A stretch of DNA of 64,000 nucleotides from Hymenobacter aerophilus DSM 13606. GTDB lineage: Bacteria; Bacteroidota; Bacteroidia; Cytophagales; Hymenobacteraceae. Below the pieces are notes generated by a model. It was given only the letters and a program-made list of their open reading frames with translations, was not told the DNA's origin and searched no databases. Location: the NCBI RefSeq assembly GCF_000382225.1, contig NZ_KB907802.1:124001-188000 (forward strand), given 5' to 3'. Numbering within the stretch: the first letter of the stretch is position 1; every line of letters begins with the position of its first letter. The position numbers and the translations under genes are program-made. Below, in pieces: positions 26,029 through 33,677 of this stretch.

Positions 26029-26304
26029 CTAGGAAATGACGGCCAGCTGGGGGTTCTCGCCGGCGCGGTGCAGCCAGATGTGGGCGCCACCGCAGCCGAC
26101 TTCGTAGGCCGGGGGCGGGAACAGCGCGCGCACGGCCGGGGCCAGGTCGCGCACGTCGGACAGCGGCGGGCTGGTGGCCACGAGTCGGGCCAGCTGGGTG
26201 AGGCGGGCGGCCTCGGCCTCGTCGGCGGCCGGTTGCCGGTAAGCCAGCTCGGGCAACTGGGGCGGATATAAGTCGGGGTCGGGCGTGCGGGATGCAAAAG
26301 ACAT
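26029..26304 (-). CDS. Hypothetical protein
   Basis: A 91-residue protein rich in Pro and Ala with a helical middle (EAEAARLTQLARLVAT) and a C-terminus YEVGCGGAHIWLHRAGENPQ that looks like beta structure. No family recognised. It lies in the leftward operon 98 bases before the next upstream gene and 40 bases ahead of the RecE-like gene. Confidence 0.45.
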   Translation of the reverse strand: MSFASRTPDPDLYPPQLPELAYRQPAADEAEAARLTQLARLVATSPPLSDVRDLAPAVRALFPPPAYEVGCGGAHIWLHRAGENPQLAVIS

Positions 26305-26402
26305 AGCGGTGGGGGTTTGGGTGTTGGGATGGGGCTAAGGGCGGCCGGGCCGGGTGGCCCTCTCCCCTGCCGGCGGGCGGTGGAAAGAGGGCCGGGCGGC
26401 AC

Positions 26403-27107
26403 TCACGCGGCGGGTTCGGCCAGGGCGGCGGTGAGGGCCTCTTCAAGGCGGGCCGGTGTGGTGGCTGGCGGCGGGCTGTAGCCGTGGCTGGTGCGCAGCT
26501 CGGCCGTACCGGTGTGGGTTTCCTCACGCCAGATGGGGAAGTCCTGGGCGAAGTCGCGCCGGGCGACTATCTCGGCCAACTCGGCGGGCTCGTAGCTGAA
26601 CTCGGCGATATAGTAGGTGGCCTTCTTGCCCTCCTTGGTCGTCTCCTTCTTCACGGCCCGCACCGTTACCACCACGTCGGCCAGGGTGAGCTCGTCGTAG
26701 AACAGCGGCTCGATGAGGCGGTACAGGTTTTCGACCGAGTAGCCGTGGAAGAGCACGGCGCACACGGCACCCTGGGTGTCGGCGTAGAACAGCTCGGCCC
26801 ACAGCTTGCGACCCATGTTGAGGATGTCGTCGGAGAAGATGCGCCAGGCTAACGGAATGAAGCGGAGTTCGGGGCCTAGCTGAGTCATGCCGTTAAGGTT
26901 GAACTGGCCGGCTTTGGCATCGAAGCGCACCTGGCGGGGGTGGCCGGGCAGGTAGCGGAAGCGGCTGGTTTCGGTCAGTTCGCCGCTGGCCTCGTCGACG
27001 GAAGCCGTGAGATAGGCGCGGCTGGGGGCCGGCGCGGTGGTGGTGAGGGCGGCTACGGCGTTGGGCGTAGCGGCGGGAGCTTTGGGGGTCTTGGCGGCAG
27101 TAGCCAT
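26403..27107 (-). CDS. Conserved mobile-element protein, possible partner of the nuclease
   Basis: The 234-residue protein has an Ala/Thr-rich N-terminus and a well-ordered core: FDAKAGQFNLNGMTQLGPEL, IPLAWRIFSDDILNMGRKLW, LFYADTQGAVCAVLFHGYS, VENLYRLIEPLFYDELTLAD, then KATYYIAEFSYEPAEL. I recall this core in Bacteroidota phage or plasmid gene sets but know no function for it. Position next to a RecE-like exonuclease makes a DNA-binding or annealing role possible; this is inference from context only. The C-terminus is again Ala/Pro-rich. Confidence 0.55.
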   Translation of the reverse strand: MATAAKTPKAPAATPNAVAALTTTAPAPSRAYLTASVDEASGELTETSRFRYLPGHPRQVRFDAKAGQFNLNGMTQLGPELRFIPLAWRIFSDDILNMGRKLWAELFYADTQGAVCAVLFHGYSVENLYRLIEPLFYDELTLADVVVTVRAVKKETTKEGKKATYYIAEFSYEPAELAEIVARRDFAQDFPIWREETHTGTAELRTSHGYSPPPATTPARLEEALTAALAEPAA

Positions 27108-27176
27108 AACGAAAAGGGGTAAAAGGGTGAAAAGGTGGGGCCCGTTGGCGGCCGGCCCCGTCGCCGGAGTGAGGGG

Positions 27177-27491
27177 TTATTTGAATTGCTTGTCGTGGCA
27201 GAGCAGGGCGCGGCCGACGATGGAATCCTGGCCGCGGGCCTGGGGCTGATGGTGGTACCAGAGGTAAGTGGCCAGCAGATTCAGGTAGGCGGGCTGGCGG
27301 AACTTGCCCTCCTCGTCGATGATGAGGATAAGCTCATCGGAGAGGCGCACGACTTCGATGGTCTGGCAGTCGAGCAGCTGGTATAATTCAGCCAGGCGGA
27401 AGCTGCGGCCGTTGGCGGGGCTGACAGTGCGGGGCTCGGCGCTATGGGGGTCGAGCAGTTGGGGCTGGTAAGTGGTAGCGGTGGCGGGCAT
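27177..27491 (-). CDS. DUF3846-like protein
   Basis: The 104-residue protein fits the DUF3846 pattern: FRLAELYQLLDCQTIEVVRL, LILIIDEEGKFRQPAYLNLLAT, and the end DSIVGRALLCHDKQFK. DUF3846 proteins are small phage and mobile-element proteins of unknown role. The DEEGK core and the D-x-I-x-G-x-ALL end are the parts I used for recognition. It is in line with the other leftward genes. Confidence 0.72.
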   Translation of the reverse strand: MPATATTYQPQLLDPHSAEPRTVSPANGRSFRLAELYQLLDCQTIEVVRLSDELILIIDEEGKFRQPAYLNLLATYLWYHHQPQARGQDSIVGRALLCHDKQFK

Positions 27492-27503
27492 GAGGCAAAG
27501 GCT

Positions 27504-27674
27504 TTATTTGACGATGTAGGCGGTGAATCTGTCGTTTATAGCAGCGGGGCACTGCTTCAAATACTCCTCCTTGGCCGCCTTCTTATCAGTGGCGTAGACC
27601 AGGGCGTCGGCGCCTACGGAGTGGTTTTCAACCAGGAAGGCGCGTACCGCTGGCTGGGGCTTATTCTTGGGCAT
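27504..27674 (-). CDS. Small hypothetical protein, 56 residues
   Basis: Reading leftward from the ATG at 27674 gives MPKNKPQPAVRAFLVENHSV, then GADALVYATDKKAAKEEYLK and QCPAAINDRFTAYIVK. The composition and beta-alpha-beta order look natural and the gene fits neatly between its neighbours (12 and 47 bases of spacing). I do not recognise a family. It is short but probably real. Confidence 0.55.
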   Translation of the reverse strand: MPKNKPQPAVRAFLVENHSVGADALVYATDKKAAKEEYLKQCPAAINDRFTAYIVK

Positions 27675-27721
27675 GGTGGTAGGGAATGCGGGGCCGGCGA
27701 CGGTTGCCGGCCCCTGGTGAA

Positions 27722-27904
27722 TCAGTGGACTGGAAGGGCGGGCGTGATGATGAGGCGGCCAGCCTGCACCTCGACCTGGGCCACGGTGCCGGGGGCGAAG
27801 CCGGCGGCCTGCAGCCAGTGGCCCGAAAGCAGCAGCTTGGCCGTGGCGGCGTAGCCGAATGCGCGGCGGCGGTGGCGGTACTCGATTTTGATGTGGCGTT
27901 GCAT
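27722..27904 (-). CDS. SymE-like toxin-domain protein
   Basis: The 60-residue protein ends with LLLSGHWLQAAGFAPGTVAQ, VEVQAGRLIITPALPVH. This is the SymE pattern (W-L-x2-A-GF-x-PG then V-x-V-x3-GRLIIT), an AbrB-like fold. E. coli SymE is an RNA-cutting, SOS-controlled toxin held back by the antisense RNA SymR. The protein here is only the core, without the long N-terminus of SymE. It lies in a phage-like operon; whether an antisense RNA exists on the other strand cannot be told from sequence. Confidence 0.7.
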   Translation of the reverse strand: MQRHIKIEYRHRRRAFGYAATAKLLLSGHWLQAAGFAPGTVAQVEVQAGRLIITPALPVH

Positions 27905-27914
27905 GGCGGGGCGG

Positions 27915-28178
27915 CTAACGGGCTGAGGATGCGGCGGCGCGGTCGAGGGCGGCGCGGGGGCTGGCGTGGTACACGTGGGCGGCGGTGGAAAGCAGGGCGC
28001 GGGCGGCCTGGCGCGGGAGCTTGGCGCAGTGCTTATGGCCGGTGCATTGCTGACGGTGGTGCAGGTGCTTATCGCGGGCGTCGGCGTGGGCAGCCTGGGC
28101 GCGAGCCAGCAGCCAGAGGGCCGGCAGCGCAGCCGCCCAGCTGGGGGCGGCTGCTACGGTGGCGGGGGCGCTACGCAT
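27915..28178 (-). CDS. Hypothetical Ala/His-rich protein
   Basis: An 87-residue frame with a hydrophobic Ala-rich start (AAPSWAAALPALWLLARAQA) and a His/Cys segment HLHHRQQCTGHKHCAKLPRQ that might bind metal. It overlaps the previous gene's end by 25 bases and is 10 bases from the SymE-like gene. GC is very high here and chance open frames are common, so confidence is low. Confidence 0.35.
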   Translation of the reverse strand: MRSAPATVAAAPSWAAALPALWLLARAQAAHADARDKHLHHRQQCTGHKHCAKLPRQAARALLSTAAHVYHASPRAALDRAAASSAR

Positions 28179-28498
28179 GGAGGCGGTGGGCTACCCGGCG
28201 GGCACGGGCACGGCAGGCGAAACCAGGGCGAGCTAGGGCGCGCACCCCGCACAGGGCGGCGGCGGCGGCAGACCGGAACGCCGGCGGCGGCGGCTTGGGC
28301 GACGGCGGCGGCAATGGCGGCGAACGGGCAAGGGCTGAGATGCAGGTAGCATACCCCAACGAGGTGATAGGAGATGCTAAACCGGGCAACCGCGTGGCCG
28401 CACGGCGTGACATTGTAACTGATGGCGGCGACATGACCGACAGCGGGGCCGGACCAGGCGGCGGCGGCGAGCTGCGAGAATTGCAGGGCAGTGAACAT
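28154..28498 (-). CDS. Hypothetical protein, first gene of the leftward operon
   Basis: A 114-residue frame starting MFTALQFSQLAAAAWSGPAV, hydrophobic in its first half and Pro/Arg/Cys-rich in the second. It is the first frame after the AT-rich control region with a TATATTTA box 84 bases upstream. The second half looks compositionally random, so the true product may be shorter or absent. Confidence 0.35.
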   Translation of the reverse strand: MFTALQFSQLAAAAWSGPAVGHVAAISYNVTPCGHAVARFSISYHLVGVCYLHLSPCPFAAIAAAVAQAAAAGVPVCRRRRPVRGARPSSPWFRLPCPCPPGSPPPPCVAPPPP

Positions 28499-28581
28499 GG
28501 CTGTAGAGGTTAGCCGTGGGGTGCGCGGCCGGGGGCCCGCCGGGGTGCGCGTGGCGTCCGGGCCTTTCCCGAACTACTACC

Positions 28582-28589
28582 TAAATATA
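28582..28589 (-). promoter_or_regulatory. -7 promoter element of the leftward operon
   Basis: The reverse strand reads TTTCGTATATTTAGG, with TATATTTA as the -7 box, within a 120-base AT-rich divergent region (28565-28680). The same motif set appears at 22010 and 31117. Confidence 0.5.
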
Positions 28590-28678
28590 CGAAATTACAT
28601 TGAAATATATACTATGAAATAGGAAAATAATGAACAAATAAACACACCAAAACAGGAAAATATTGCGTATATTGTTAT

Positions 28679-29083
28679 ATGATTAAAACACAATACACAG
28701 TAGGCGTAACCGGCAGCCGCAGCCTGCAGGCCTGCGCCCCACTGCTGGCCCGGCTGGAGCAGTTGCAGGCAGCCGGCCAGCTGGGCCGGGTGGTATGCGG
28801 CGGCGCGGCCGGGGTGGACAGCCTGGCAGCCGACTGGTGCCGGGCCCACGGGGTGCCGCTGCTGGAGTTGCGCCCCGACTACGCCAACCACGGCCCGGCC
28901 GCGCCCCACGTGCGCAACGCCGAAATAGTGCGCGGGGCCGACCTGGTGCTGGTGTGCTGGGACGGGCAGAGCCGGGGTACGCTGAGCGCGGCCCGTGCCG
29001 CCACGCGCCTGGGCCGCCGCTGCGAGTGGCTGGCTCACCCTGCCCCCGGCGCGGTACCGGTGGCCGGCGGCCTAGGCCTGTAG
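28679..29083 (+). CDS. SLOG-family (YspA/DUF2493-like) nucleotide-binding protein
   Basis: The 134-residue protein shows the SLOG Rossmann-like fold: TVGVTGSRSLQACAPLLARL, VVCGGAAGVDSLAADWCRAHG, ELRPDYANHG, RNAEIVRGADLVLVCWDG and QSRGTLSAARAA. Family members bind nucleotide-derived ligands and include LOG-like hydrolases and sensors in conflict systems. It is transcribed away from the leftward operon. A TATATTG box at 28668-28674 would place the RNA start almost at the ATG, so the message may be nearly leaderless. Confidence 0.82.
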   Translation: MIKTQYTVGVTGSRSLQACAPLLARLEQLQAAGQLGRVVCGGAAGVDSLAADWCRAHGVPLLELRPDYANHGPAAPHVRNAEIVRGADLVLVCWDGQSRGTLSAARAATRLGRRCEWLAHPAPGAVPVAGGLGL

Positions 29084-29565
29084 CCCGCGGGGCCTTGCCG
29101 GCCACTGCTACCCGACCGAGAACAAACCCTTGAATGCTCTTGGCCAGGGGGTTGGGGGCCGGCCTTGAGGCCCCCGATAATACCCGCCCGAAGGGCACCT
29201 TATGAGGCGCAGCCGAGGTGATGTAGAGCGAAGCGGAGCATGCTGCGGGGGGGGTGGGGGGACTCCCCCACTTAAACACGCGCCGCAGGCACCTATTCGG
29301 TGCGGGGCTAGGCGGGCCAACCAGCGGGAGGGCGGCCGGGGCGGTGGGTTGGTGGTAGCGGAGGCTGGCCGCCCGGCGCGGAGCAGAGGGTGGTGGGCCG
29401 GAGCGTGGAACGAGCGGTAAGCGGGGCGGGCGGCGGCGCTTTTTGGGGCGCGGCCGGCTGGCTCGCGTGGGGGTTGGCAGCCGACTGCCGGGGCCCGATT
29501 TTCAGGGCCTGGGCGGGCGGCGTGGCCCGATAGGCAACAGTAGCCACTACATCGTGGCGGGAGGA
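29084..29565. other. GC-rich stretch without a convincing gene
   Basis: About 480 bases between the SLOG gene and the IS110-type element. Frames are open on several phases because of high GC, but none shows protein-like order. An 8-G run and a 6-G run separated by one T at 29247-29261, followed by CTCCCCC, could form a quadruplex or hairpin. Confidence 0.4.
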
Positions 29566-29610
29566 TGCGCAAGATACTGTGATGAAAAGCAACCCTATGG
29601 GTCACTTTTT

Positions 29611-30723
29611 TTAGATTAGCGCTTCCAAAGGAGCGCCTGTGGGTGCATCCTGCGTAGCCTCGGCACCTACGGGCGTCGGGGCTACTTTTTGGGCCGGGTG
29701 ATACGCCGGGTCATACGCTTGGTCGTTTTTCCAGAGCGAATAGGTCAGCAGCAGTAATTTGCGCATCACGGCAATCACGCCCACCTTGCCATTGGGAGAA
29801 CGAGCCCGCAGGCGGGCGTAAAACGCTTTCTGCTGCTCGTTATAGCGCAAGCTGCTCACGGCGGGCAAGTAGAGGGCCGTGCGCAGGCGGGCGTTGCCGC
29901 GCTTGGAAATGGCCGTGGGGCGGGCCAGGTTGCCGCTTTGCCGCTGCACCACGTCCAGGCCCGCATACGAAGCCAACTGCCGCTCATTTTCCACCAGCGC
30001 GAAGCCGCTGGTTTCGGCCACAATCGTGACGGCTGTTAGCAACCCTACCCCCGGTATACTGGTCAACTGAGCCAGCTTGCGAGCTAATTCTGGGGTAGCT
30101 TCCACGAGGGCCGCCGTTTGCACATCAATAGCGTGCATCTGTTCCTCAAATAAGGCCTGCCGCTGCTGCAAGCGAAGTAGCGCCAGTGGGTCGGGCTCGT
30201 AGCTATGGGCGTAGGCATGGGCGCGGTTCTTGGTCTGCGCAGCCTGGGTACGCAAGGCAGCCCGTTCACGGCTGAGCGAGCGAAGCTGGCGCATGGCGGG
30301 GGTAAGTGGCTGCCAGGCCGGTAGCTGACGCTCCAGCCCCAGACGGCAGAGCAGGCGGGCATCCAGCGCATCGGTTTTGCTTTTCTGCTCCGTACTGCGG
30401 GCAAAGTGCTTGACCTTGTTGGGCAAAAGCACACTCAGCGCCTGCTGGCGGGCACTCAGGGAATAGGCGAGCTCCTCGTAATACACGCCCGTGGCTTCGA
30501 CCACATACCAGAGCGGACAGGCTGGCTCCTTCTGCCCGGCCGCGACCCAGCGCTGCAGGGCCTCGAAGCCGGCGGCATCGTTGGCAAACACGGCCACTTT
30601 GCCCAGGCGCAGGTGCTGGGTGGTATCGATGCTGCCCAGACAGGCAGCAAACGTGGCCTTGGCAATGTCGATACCGACGACGTATTTCAACAATACGGGT
30701 GGGGAGGAAGTGGGCATACGCAT
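29611..30723 (-). CDS. IS110-family transposase (DEDD recombinase)
   Basis: The 370-residue protein has an N-terminal RuvC-like DEDD domain: Asp in VVGIDIAKATF, Glu in YVVEATGVYY, and two Asp in KTDALDARLL. A central coiled coil follows, then the C-terminal Tnp domain SIPGVGLLTAVTIVAET, YAGLDVVQRQSGN with the Ser nucleophile, and ISKRGNARLRTALYLPAVS. IS110 enzymes are guided by a bridge RNA to recombine donor and target DNA. The domain set is complete, so the copy may be active. ATGs at 30717 and 30723 are both possible starts. Confidence 0.92.
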   Translation of the reverse strand: MRMPTSSPPVLLKYVVGIDIAKATFAACLGSIDTTQHLRLGKVAVFANDAAGFEALQRWVAAGQKEPACPLWYVVEATGVYYEELAYSLSARQQALSVLLPNKVKHFARSTEQKSKTDALDARLLCRLGLERQLPAWQPLTPAMRQLRSLSRERAALRTQAAQTKNRAHAYAHSYEPDPLALLRLQQRQALFEEQMHAIDVQTAALVEATPELARKLAQLTSIPGVGLLTAVTIVAETSGFALVENERQLASYAGLDVVQRQSGNLARPTAISKRGNARLRTALYLPAVSSLRYNEQQKAFYARLRARSPNGKVGVIAVMRKLLLLTYSLWKNDQAYDPAYHPAQKVAPTPVGAEATQDAPTGAPLEALI

Positions 30724-30734
30724 GCAAAAAAGGT

Positions 30735-30925
30735 GGAACAAGAGCTACCTGCCGGGTTTTCACCGCAGCTTTCCTCGTAACATGCGGGATGCCGCCACAC
30801 CGGGGCTCCCTCTATACTGTACAGTCTTCAGGCGAAAACAGAAGGCGGGGCACGGTTTCTAACGCTCAGCATCACAGCTGGCCAGCCGCGTGCTTAAGGA
30901 TGGGTGGTGCCCCCGCCTTCCTTGC
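30735..30925 (-). ncRNA. Candidate bridge RNA region of the IS110 element
   Basis: IS110 elements of the IS621 type encode their bridge RNA in the non-coding left end upstream of the transposase gene. This 190-base stretch is the matching place, has no gene, and contains several short complementary segments (for example GGCGGGG near the far end against CCCCGCC). Its fold and the guide loops were not computed, so it is a positional prediction. Confidence 0.4.
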
Positions 30926-31116
30926 CGGTAGCGCCGATAAAATACGACGACACAATCATACGAGGGATGGGAAGGGGGGCGACGCAGGAGCCCGTGCGCA
31001 GCACCGCAGCGAAGCGGAGCCCTGGACAGCCCGACCCGCAGGGATGCGCCCAAATAATACAATTTACGGATTACTCCGTGGGGGCGCTTCTACCGAAACA
31101 ATATTCTATTTTATTG

Positions 31117-31124
31117 TATATTTT
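31117..31124 (+). promoter_or_regulatory. -7 promoter element of the lysis cassette
   Basis: TTATTGTATATTTTTACC spans 31111-31128 with TATATTTT as the -7 box, 30 bases before the endolysin start. It matches the motif found before other genes of this element. Confidence 0.5.
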
Positions 31125-31153
31125 TACCTCATGATAGACAAACTTATTGTGCC

Positions 31154-31648
31154 ATGATGATTCGGGTGGAAAATGTTGCGAGGCTGCGGGTGGTTGGGTT
31201 GACTGTGGCCCAACTGCAGCGGCAGGCGGTAAGGCTGGAGCAGGCGGCACCGGTGCTGGCAGCGGCTTATTCGCAGGCACTGGGGCGGTGGCTGGGTGAC
31301 CCGGTATTGCGGGCGGTGGGCCGGCCTATCATTACGGAATGTTACCGCAGTGCCGAGCGGCAGAATGAACTGTACGCGCAGGGCCGCAGCAAGCCGGGGC
31401 CTATTGTGACCTACAAGCGGGGTGGCGAATCCAACCATAACTACGGGCCGCCGACACCGGCGCTGGACGTGGCGTTTCAGTTGGCGGACGGGTCGGTGTC
31501 GTGGTCGGGGCTGCTGCTGAGCAAGTTTGCCCGGCTGATGAAGTACGCCGATGCCCGGGTGGTGTGGGGCGGCGACTGGCCCAAGTGGAAAGACCGGCCG
31601 CACTTCGAGCTGCTGAGCGCGCAGAAAGGAGGGCCGGGCCATGAATAG
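31154..31648 (+). CDS. M15-family peptidase, endolysin-like
   Basis: The 164-residue protein has the VanY/L-Ala-D-Glu peptidase pattern: TECYRSAERQNELYAQGRSK, then SNHNYGPPTPALDVAFQL with the zinc His and Asp, and WGGDWPKWKDRPHFELL with the final His. Such enzymes cut the peptide stems of peptidoglycan and serve as phage endolysins. There is no signal peptide, so a holin would be needed; two small membrane proteins follow directly. The next gene overlaps its end by 8 bases, so the cassette is translationally linked. Confidence 0.85.
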   Translation: MMIRVENVARLRVVGLTVAQLQRQAVRLEQAAPVLAAAYSQALGRWLGDPVLRAVGRPIITECYRSAERQNELYAQGRSKPGPIVTYKRGGESNHNYGPPTPALDVAFQLADGSVSWSGLLLSKFARLMKYADARVVWGGDWPKWKDRPHFELLSAQKGGPGHE

Positions 31649-32087
31649 TGTATTCGAGCACTGGGGCGTGATTACGTCGGTGGTGGTGGGGGCCGTGTCG
31701 GTGCTGCTCTACTTCGTCAAGAACTGGCGGGCGGTGGAGGAGCTGAAGGCGACCTGCGTGGCCAATCAGCAGAAGGCCGAGGCGCTGGCCGTGCGGGTGG
31801 ACGACTACCACGTGTCGGCGGTGGCGCGCGAGGAAAAGCTGCGGCTGGAAATGGGCAAGCAGGCGGAGGCCATCCGCACCGAGGCGCTGCAGCAGCGCAC
31901 GGAACTGCGCCGCGAGATGGTGGAGCTGGTGATGAAGCTGGGCGAGAAGCTGGCCAATATCGATAAGACCATGGCCCTGGTGGAGGAGCGTACCAAGGTG
32001 CTCACCGACTTCACCAAGGACCAGCAGAAGCGCAATGAGTGGGCCGACCGGATTCTGGCCCGCCTGGACACTCACGGGCCGGCGTAG
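31641..32087 (+). CDS. Membrane-anchored coiled-coil protein, spanin-like
   Basis: The 148-residue protein has one N-terminal membrane helix (WGVITSVVVGAVSVLLYFVK) followed by a long charged coiled coil (AREEKLRLEMGKQAEAIRTE, LRREMVELVMKLGEKLANID). This is the topology of an inner-membrane spanin or of a phage lysis accessory protein. No sequence family is recognised; the call rests on shape and on position between an endolysin and a small two-helix membrane protein. Confidence 0.6.
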   Translation: MNSVFEHWGVITSVVVGAVSVLLYFVKNWRAVEELKATCVANQQKAEALAVRVDDYHVSAVAREEKLRLEMGKQAEAIRTEALQQRTELRREMVELVMKLGEKLANIDKTMALVEERTKVLTDFTKDQQKRNEWADRILARLDTHGPA

Positions 32088-32120
32088 GCCCTATTTTTCA
32101 CCCTTCTATTCCCTTATATC

Positions 32121-32405
32121 ATGCAAGACAGTAAACTGAACATCCTAGACCGGCTGACGTTGCCCACGCCCCGGTTCTTTCGCAAAATCCGGTCGGTGCC
32201 GGTGGCCGTGGGGGCAGTGGGGGCTATTCTGGTGGCTGCTCCTGCCCTGCTGCCGGCGGCGCTGGTGTCGTTGGGTGGCTACCTGGTGCTGGCTGGCAGC
32301 ATCGGGGCGGCCGTGTCGTCGGCAGCGGTGACGCCGGGCGAGCAGGTGCAACAGGCCCAGGAGCGCAAGGAGTTGATGGGTGGGTCGTCGGCCGAGTCAT
32401 TGTAA
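32121..32405 (+). CDS. Small two-helix membrane protein, holin-like
   Basis: The 94-residue protein has a basic amphipathic start (RLTLPTPRFFRKIRSV), two adjacent membrane helices (VAVGAVGAILVAAPALLPAA and LVSLGGYLVLAGSIGAAVSS) and a polar tail ending KELMGGSSAESL. Size and layout fit a class II holin next to an endolysin. A diverged, broken copy of its last two thirds lies at 44055-44224. A perfect 22-bp terminator follows. Confidence 0.6.
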   Translation: MQDSKLNILDRLTLPTPRFFRKIRSVPVAVGAVGAILVAAPALLPAALVSLGGYLVLAGSIGAAVSSAAVTPGEQVQQAQERKELMGGSSAESL

Positions 32406-32415
32406 TAAGTGTATT

Positions 32416-32464
32416 CCAGAACAGAAAAACGGCCACCTATCTGGTGGCCGTTTTTCTGTTCTGG
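32416..32464. terminator. Strong terminator of the lysis cassette
   Basis: A perfect 22-bp stem with a 5-base loop (TATCT); the inner arm contains GGCCACC / GGTGGCC followed by TTTTT. The symmetric A and T runs allow termination from both sides. Confidence 0.9.
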
Positions 32465-32533
32465 TGTAGTGCTGGTAAGCGCATGAACAACGTTTTTACT
32501 GCCTTACCCCTATTTTACTTTTTACCAGTTAGC

Positions 32534-33613
32534 TCACGTGGCTCGTTGTTCATAGAATGCTTTTCGTAGCCGGATGAGCAGCTGTTCGGCCGCCTGCTTA
32601 TCGGGTGCTTCGGGCAGCGTGGAGGTGGCAAAGTCGGCTTCGACCTGGGCTACGAGCTGCTCGGCCCGGGTCACCAGGTCCTCGTAGTCGAATTTGCCGC
32701 GGCGGATTTGCAGCAGGAACTCCCGGTTGGGGCGGCGCACGTGGAGCTGGCCGGTGGCGGCAATTTCGCCGGCCATCTGCAGCAGCCGGAACACGTGCAG
32801 CATGTTTTTGGCGTCGTAGTTTTTGCCGTGCTGCACGGTGTTCTCATACCGCTCGGCGTTGCGCTTCGCCACCCAGTCGTGGTACTCGCGGAACACGCGG
32901 CAGGAGGTGCTGTAGCCGTTGCGGTTGAACGACAGGTAGGCGACGGGCTGCTCCCCTTTGGGAACGGCCGACAGCAGCACATCCTGGGAGGCCTCCGGGT
33001 CGCGCACCAGCCCACGGTAGCCGTGCTGGCGTTCGGGCGTTTGGTCGACAAACAGGGCGTATATATCCAGCAGGTGGGGCACCTTGGCCAGGCCACACTG
33101 GGCGGCTTCGTAACCCTGTCGGGCCAGCCAGGCAGTTACGGACTGGGCGCCCGCCCCCACGGTCACGTAACAGAAGTCGAGCACCGCTTTACGGGCCGGC
33201 GGCTCGGGGTGGTTGATTTTCTTGTTGAGGCCTTTGGCCTTGCGGATTTGGGCCGAGGCGTACTCGGCAAAGCTTTGGCGGCAGAGTTTGGAGAGGAAAT
33301 CGGGCGCCTGAAACCGGGCGAACAGCGGGTGCTGGTACACGATGCAGTCGGGCGGGGTGCCCAGCAGCTCGAGCACCGTGGGGTTGTTTTTGAGCAGTAG
33401 CTCCACGAAGCGGCGCAGCTCGTAGAACACCTCGTCGTTGGTTTCGTTGGCCACCTGGGGCACGTAGTCGAGGCCGAAGAACTGGTCTTCGGGCAGCACG
33501 AACACGCCTTTCAGGTCGGTATCCGAATGGGGCAGGTTGGTGCCGTAGGCCCGGCTGCCGCTCACGGCTTCGAAGAGAATCAGGTGCTGCTCGCGCAGGT
33601 CGGCAATAGTCAT
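32534..33613 (-). CDS. Nucleotidyltransferase of the DNA polymerase beta superfamily (COG3541-like)
   Basis: The 359-residue protein starts with the nucleotidyltransferase signature SGSRAYGTNLPHSDTDLKGV: GS, then D-x-D as metal ligands. A third carboxylate probably lies in the ELRRFVELL helix. A long helical C-terminal domain follows. The family is the YcgL-like predicted nucleotidyltransferases, whose substrate is unproven; they have been noted near RNA repair genes. Here it is the first of two related genes in tandem and lies close to pnkp and hen1, which supports a role in RNA end processing or tRNA repair by context. Confidence 0.78.
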   Translation of the reverse strand: MTIADLREQHLILFEAVSGSRAYGTNLPHSDTDLKGVFVLPEDQFFGLDYVPQVANETNDEVFYELRRFVELLLKNNPTVLELLGTPPDCIVYQHPLFARFQAPDFLSKLCRQSFAEYASAQIRKAKGLNKKINHPEPPARKAVLDFCYVTVGAGAQSVTAWLARQGYEAAQCGLAKVPHLLDIYALFVDQTPERQHGYRGLVRDPEASQDVLLSAVPKGEQPVAYLSFNRNGYSTSCRVFREYHDWVAKRNAERYENTVQHGKNYDAKNMLHVFRLLQMAGEIAATGQLHVRRPNREFLLQIRRGKFDYEDLVTRAEQLVAQVEADFATSTLPEAPDKQAAEQLLIRLRKAFYEQRAT

Positions 33614-33677
33614 GGGCGAAGGTAGCGCGGTTCAGGCGGCCGGGCGGTACCCTGGTCAGCCGAAGTGTTCGTTGCTT

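Larger units (their letters stand above)
29570..30930 (-). mobile_element. IS110-family insertion sequence (approximate ends)
   Basis: The element consists of a DEDD transposase gene plus non-coding ends, with no obvious terminal inverted repeats, as expected for IS110. Downstream of the gene the reverse strand has AGTGACCCATAGGGTTGC and TTTTCATCACAGTATC, which resemble IS110 right ends. Upstream, about 200 non-coding bases form the probable left end. Exact ends cannot be fixed without an empty site. Confidence 0.7.

Noticed and set aside
29108..29605. Leftward frames of 94 and 165 codons between the SLOG gene and the IS110 element
   Set aside because: Pro/Ala/Arg/Ser-rich, random-looking, and partly inside the insertion sequence end.
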